Source of the DNA: an uncultured Verrucomicrobiota bacterium
GTDB lineage: Bacteria > Verrucomicrobiota > Verrucomicrobiia > Limisphaerales > UBA9464
Assembly: GCA_903925515.1 (NCBI GenBank)
Contig: CAIYFP010000345.1
Location: forward strand, 1-6,744
Direction: 5' to 3'
DNA length: 6,744 nt
Both the position numbers and the translations under genes were made by a program. Position 1 is the first letter of the stretch. Every line of letters starts with the position of its first letter. Positions 5,638 through 6,744 of this stretch are shown here, in pieces. The notes under the pieces are model-generated. The model did not search any database and had not been told where the DNA came from. It was given only the letters and a program-made list of their open reading frames with translations.

Positions 5638-6693
5638 ATGCCAGAATTCCCCAGCCCGGACGCCATCCTCGACGCGCTGCGCTCCGTCAAGTACCCCGGC
5701 TACAGCCGCGACATCGTCTCGTTCGGCCTCGTCCGCGACGTCCAGGTGGACGGCTCGGCGGTGGGCGTCCTCATCGAGCTCACCTCGGCCAACCCGGAGG
5801 TTGGAAGGCAAATTGCCGACGCCGCACGGCTTGCCATCCGGGATGCGTTCCCGGACCTCACGGACGCACACGTGCAGGTGAAGGTTCCGACCCCCCAAGG
5901 TGCGGCGACGCAGCCCGCGGGCATTTTCCAGAGGCAAAAGGACCCGCGCATCCGCCGCGTCGTCGCCGTCGCCTCGGGCAAGGGCGGCGTCGGCAAGTCC
6001 ACCTGCGCGGTCAACCTTGCTTGCGCGCTCGCGTTGCGCGGGGCGCGGGTGGGGTTGATGGACGCGGACATCTACGGGCCGTCGATCCCGCTGATGATGG
6101 GCTTGCAGGAGAGGCCGCTGATCTCCGAGGACGAGCGGTTGATCCCGCCCGTGGCGCATGGGGTTAGGCTGATCAGCATGGGGTTCCTGCTCGAGCCGGA
6201 CCAAGCCGTGATCTGGCGCGGGCCCATGGTGCAGAAGACGATCCAGCAGTTCGTCTCGCAGGTGGACTGGGGCCAACTTGACTACCTCCTTGTGGACTTG
6301 CCGCCGGGCACGGGCGACGCCCAGTTGTCCCTTTGCCAGACGGTGGCCTTGGATGGCGGGGTCGTGGTCACCACGCCGCAGGAGGCCTCCGTCGGCGTCG
6401 TCCGCAAGGGCATCGCCATGTTCGAGAAGGTTCAGGTGCCGATCCTCGGCATCGTCGAGAACATGGCATGGATGGACGCCCCCGACGGCTCGCGCATCCA
6501 TGTCTTCGGGGAGGGCGGCGGAAGGCGCGAGGCGGCGCGGCGCGGCTTGCCATTCCTTGGGGAAATCCCGCTCGACATCGGGGTTCGGCAGGGCGGGGAC
6601 GCTGGAATTCCGGCGGTCATGAGCCAGCCTGGAAGCGCGGCGGCAAATGCGTTCATGGCCATGGCGGACGAGCTCAGGACGCGGCTCGGCTAA
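5638..6693 (+). CDS. mrp: Mrp/ApbC-family Fe-S cluster carrier ATPase
   Basis: A 351-residue cytoplasmic P-loop ATPase of the Mrp/ApbC/NBP35 (MinD-like) family, which carries and inserts Fe-S clusters in target proteins. The N-terminal DUF59/MIP18-like domain spans about residues 6-84 (AILDALRSVKYPGYSRDIV to AHVQVKV). The ATPase domain begins at 106 with the deviant Walker A motif SGKGGVGKST (113-122). It continues with MDADIYGPSIPLMMG (141-155), WRGPMV (193-198), the Walker B-like YLLVDLPPGTGDAQLS (216-231), VTTPQEASVGVVRKGIAMF (244-262), VENMAW (273-278), and FGEGGGRREAARRGLPFLG (290-308). Length is typical. Odd: the metal-binding CxxC normally found just after VENM is absent; the protein reads MDAPDGSRIHVFG there. 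Start choice: ATG 5638 gives the usual N-terminus, whereas the in-frame GTG at 5590 lies inside the terminator stem. No Shine-Dalgarno is visible before 5638. Confidence 0.96.
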   Translation: MPEFPSPDAILDALRSVKYPGYSRDIVSFGLVRDVQVDGSAVGVLIELTSANPEVGRQIADAARLAIRDAFPDLTDAHVQVKVPTPQGAATQPAGIFQRQKDPRIRRVVAVASGKGGVGKSTCAVNLACALALRGARVGLMDADIYGPSIPLMMGLQERPLISEDERLIPPVAHGVRLISMGFLLEPDQAVIWRGPMVQKTIQQFVSQVDWGQLDYLLVDLPPGTGDAQLSLCQTVALDGGVVVTTPQEASVGVVRKGIAMFEKVQVPILGIVENMAWMDAPDGSRIHVFGEGGGRREAARRGLPFLGEIPLDIGVRQGGDAGIPAVMSQPGSAAANAFMAMADELRTRLG

Positions 6694-6702
6694 GCCGGGA
6701 CG

Positions 6703-6744
6703 ATGCAGTTGGATCGGTCGTGCTTGCTCGATCTGCTTGCGCAA
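6703..6744 (+). CDS. Possible start of a further gene, cut by right edge
   Basis: An ATG at 6703 lies 9 bp after the Mrp stop codon, with GGGA just upstream as a weak ribosome binding site. It opens a frame of 14 codons (MQLDRSCLLDLLAQ) to the right edge. If real, it would be co-transcribed with mrp. The fragment is too short to assign a family. Confidence 0.4.
   Translation, partial: MQLDRSCLLDLLAQ

Noticed and set aside
4462..6744. 760-codon open frame on the minus strand spanning the peroxidase and mrp genes
   Set aside because: It is antisense to two clear genes and their terminator, and its composition is Arg/Ala/Asp/His-rich without domain motifs. It results from codon bias keeping the antisense frame open.
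1..6744. CRISPR array, insertion sequence, phage or defence system
   Set aside because: I saw no regularly spaced repeats, transposase motifs, terminal inverted repeats, target duplications or integrase near the tRNA, and every substantial conserved gene has an ordinary metabolic or housekeeping family.

Overview
This 6.7 kb, GC-rich window most likely comes from a member of the Verrucomicrobiota or a close relative in the PVC superphylum. The main evidence is a large exported protein with the PVC-type dehydrogenase/heme-binding architecture that is characteristic of, and strongly expanded in, Planctomycetes and Verrucomicrobia. A DUF5009-type membrane acyltransferase and a relic of a sulfatase-modifying-factor (FGE-like) gene fit the same assignment. 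The assignment is by protein family, not by a marker gene.

Layout. The left part is on the minus strand: a DUF5009/HGSNAT-like membrane protein cut by the left edge (1-479), a tRNA-Leu(CAG) with encoded CCA (631-715), a roughly 300 bp gap, and a 906-residue secreted multidomain cytochrome (1024-3744). Upstream of the cytochrome is a roughly 770 bp stretch holding a decayed, frameshifted FGE/SUMF1-family fragment on the minus strand (about 3788-4325). The right part is on the plus strand: a di-heme cytochrome c peroxidase (4516-5550), a very clean intrinsic terminator (5571-5607), an Mrp/ApbC-type Fe-S carrier ATPase (5638-6693), and the first 14 codons of a possible further gene (6703 to the right edge).

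How the genes relate. The two exported c-type cytochromes, one oxidative and one peroxide-reducing, flank the pseudogene and are transcribed divergently. Both would work outside the cytoplasmic membrane and need heme attachment at CxxCH motifs. Mrp is a cytoplasmic housekeeping protein, and the terminator separates it from the peroxidase. There is no sign of a single tight operon or of a defence, CRISPR or mobile system. The window reads as ordinary chromosomal sequence with one decaying gene. The points most worth a second look are the missing Cys-x-x-Cys in Mrp, the missing distal-His position in the peroxidase, the FGE relic, the FG-GAP-plus-PVC domain fusion, and the placement of a strong terminator only 30 nt before the Mrp start.
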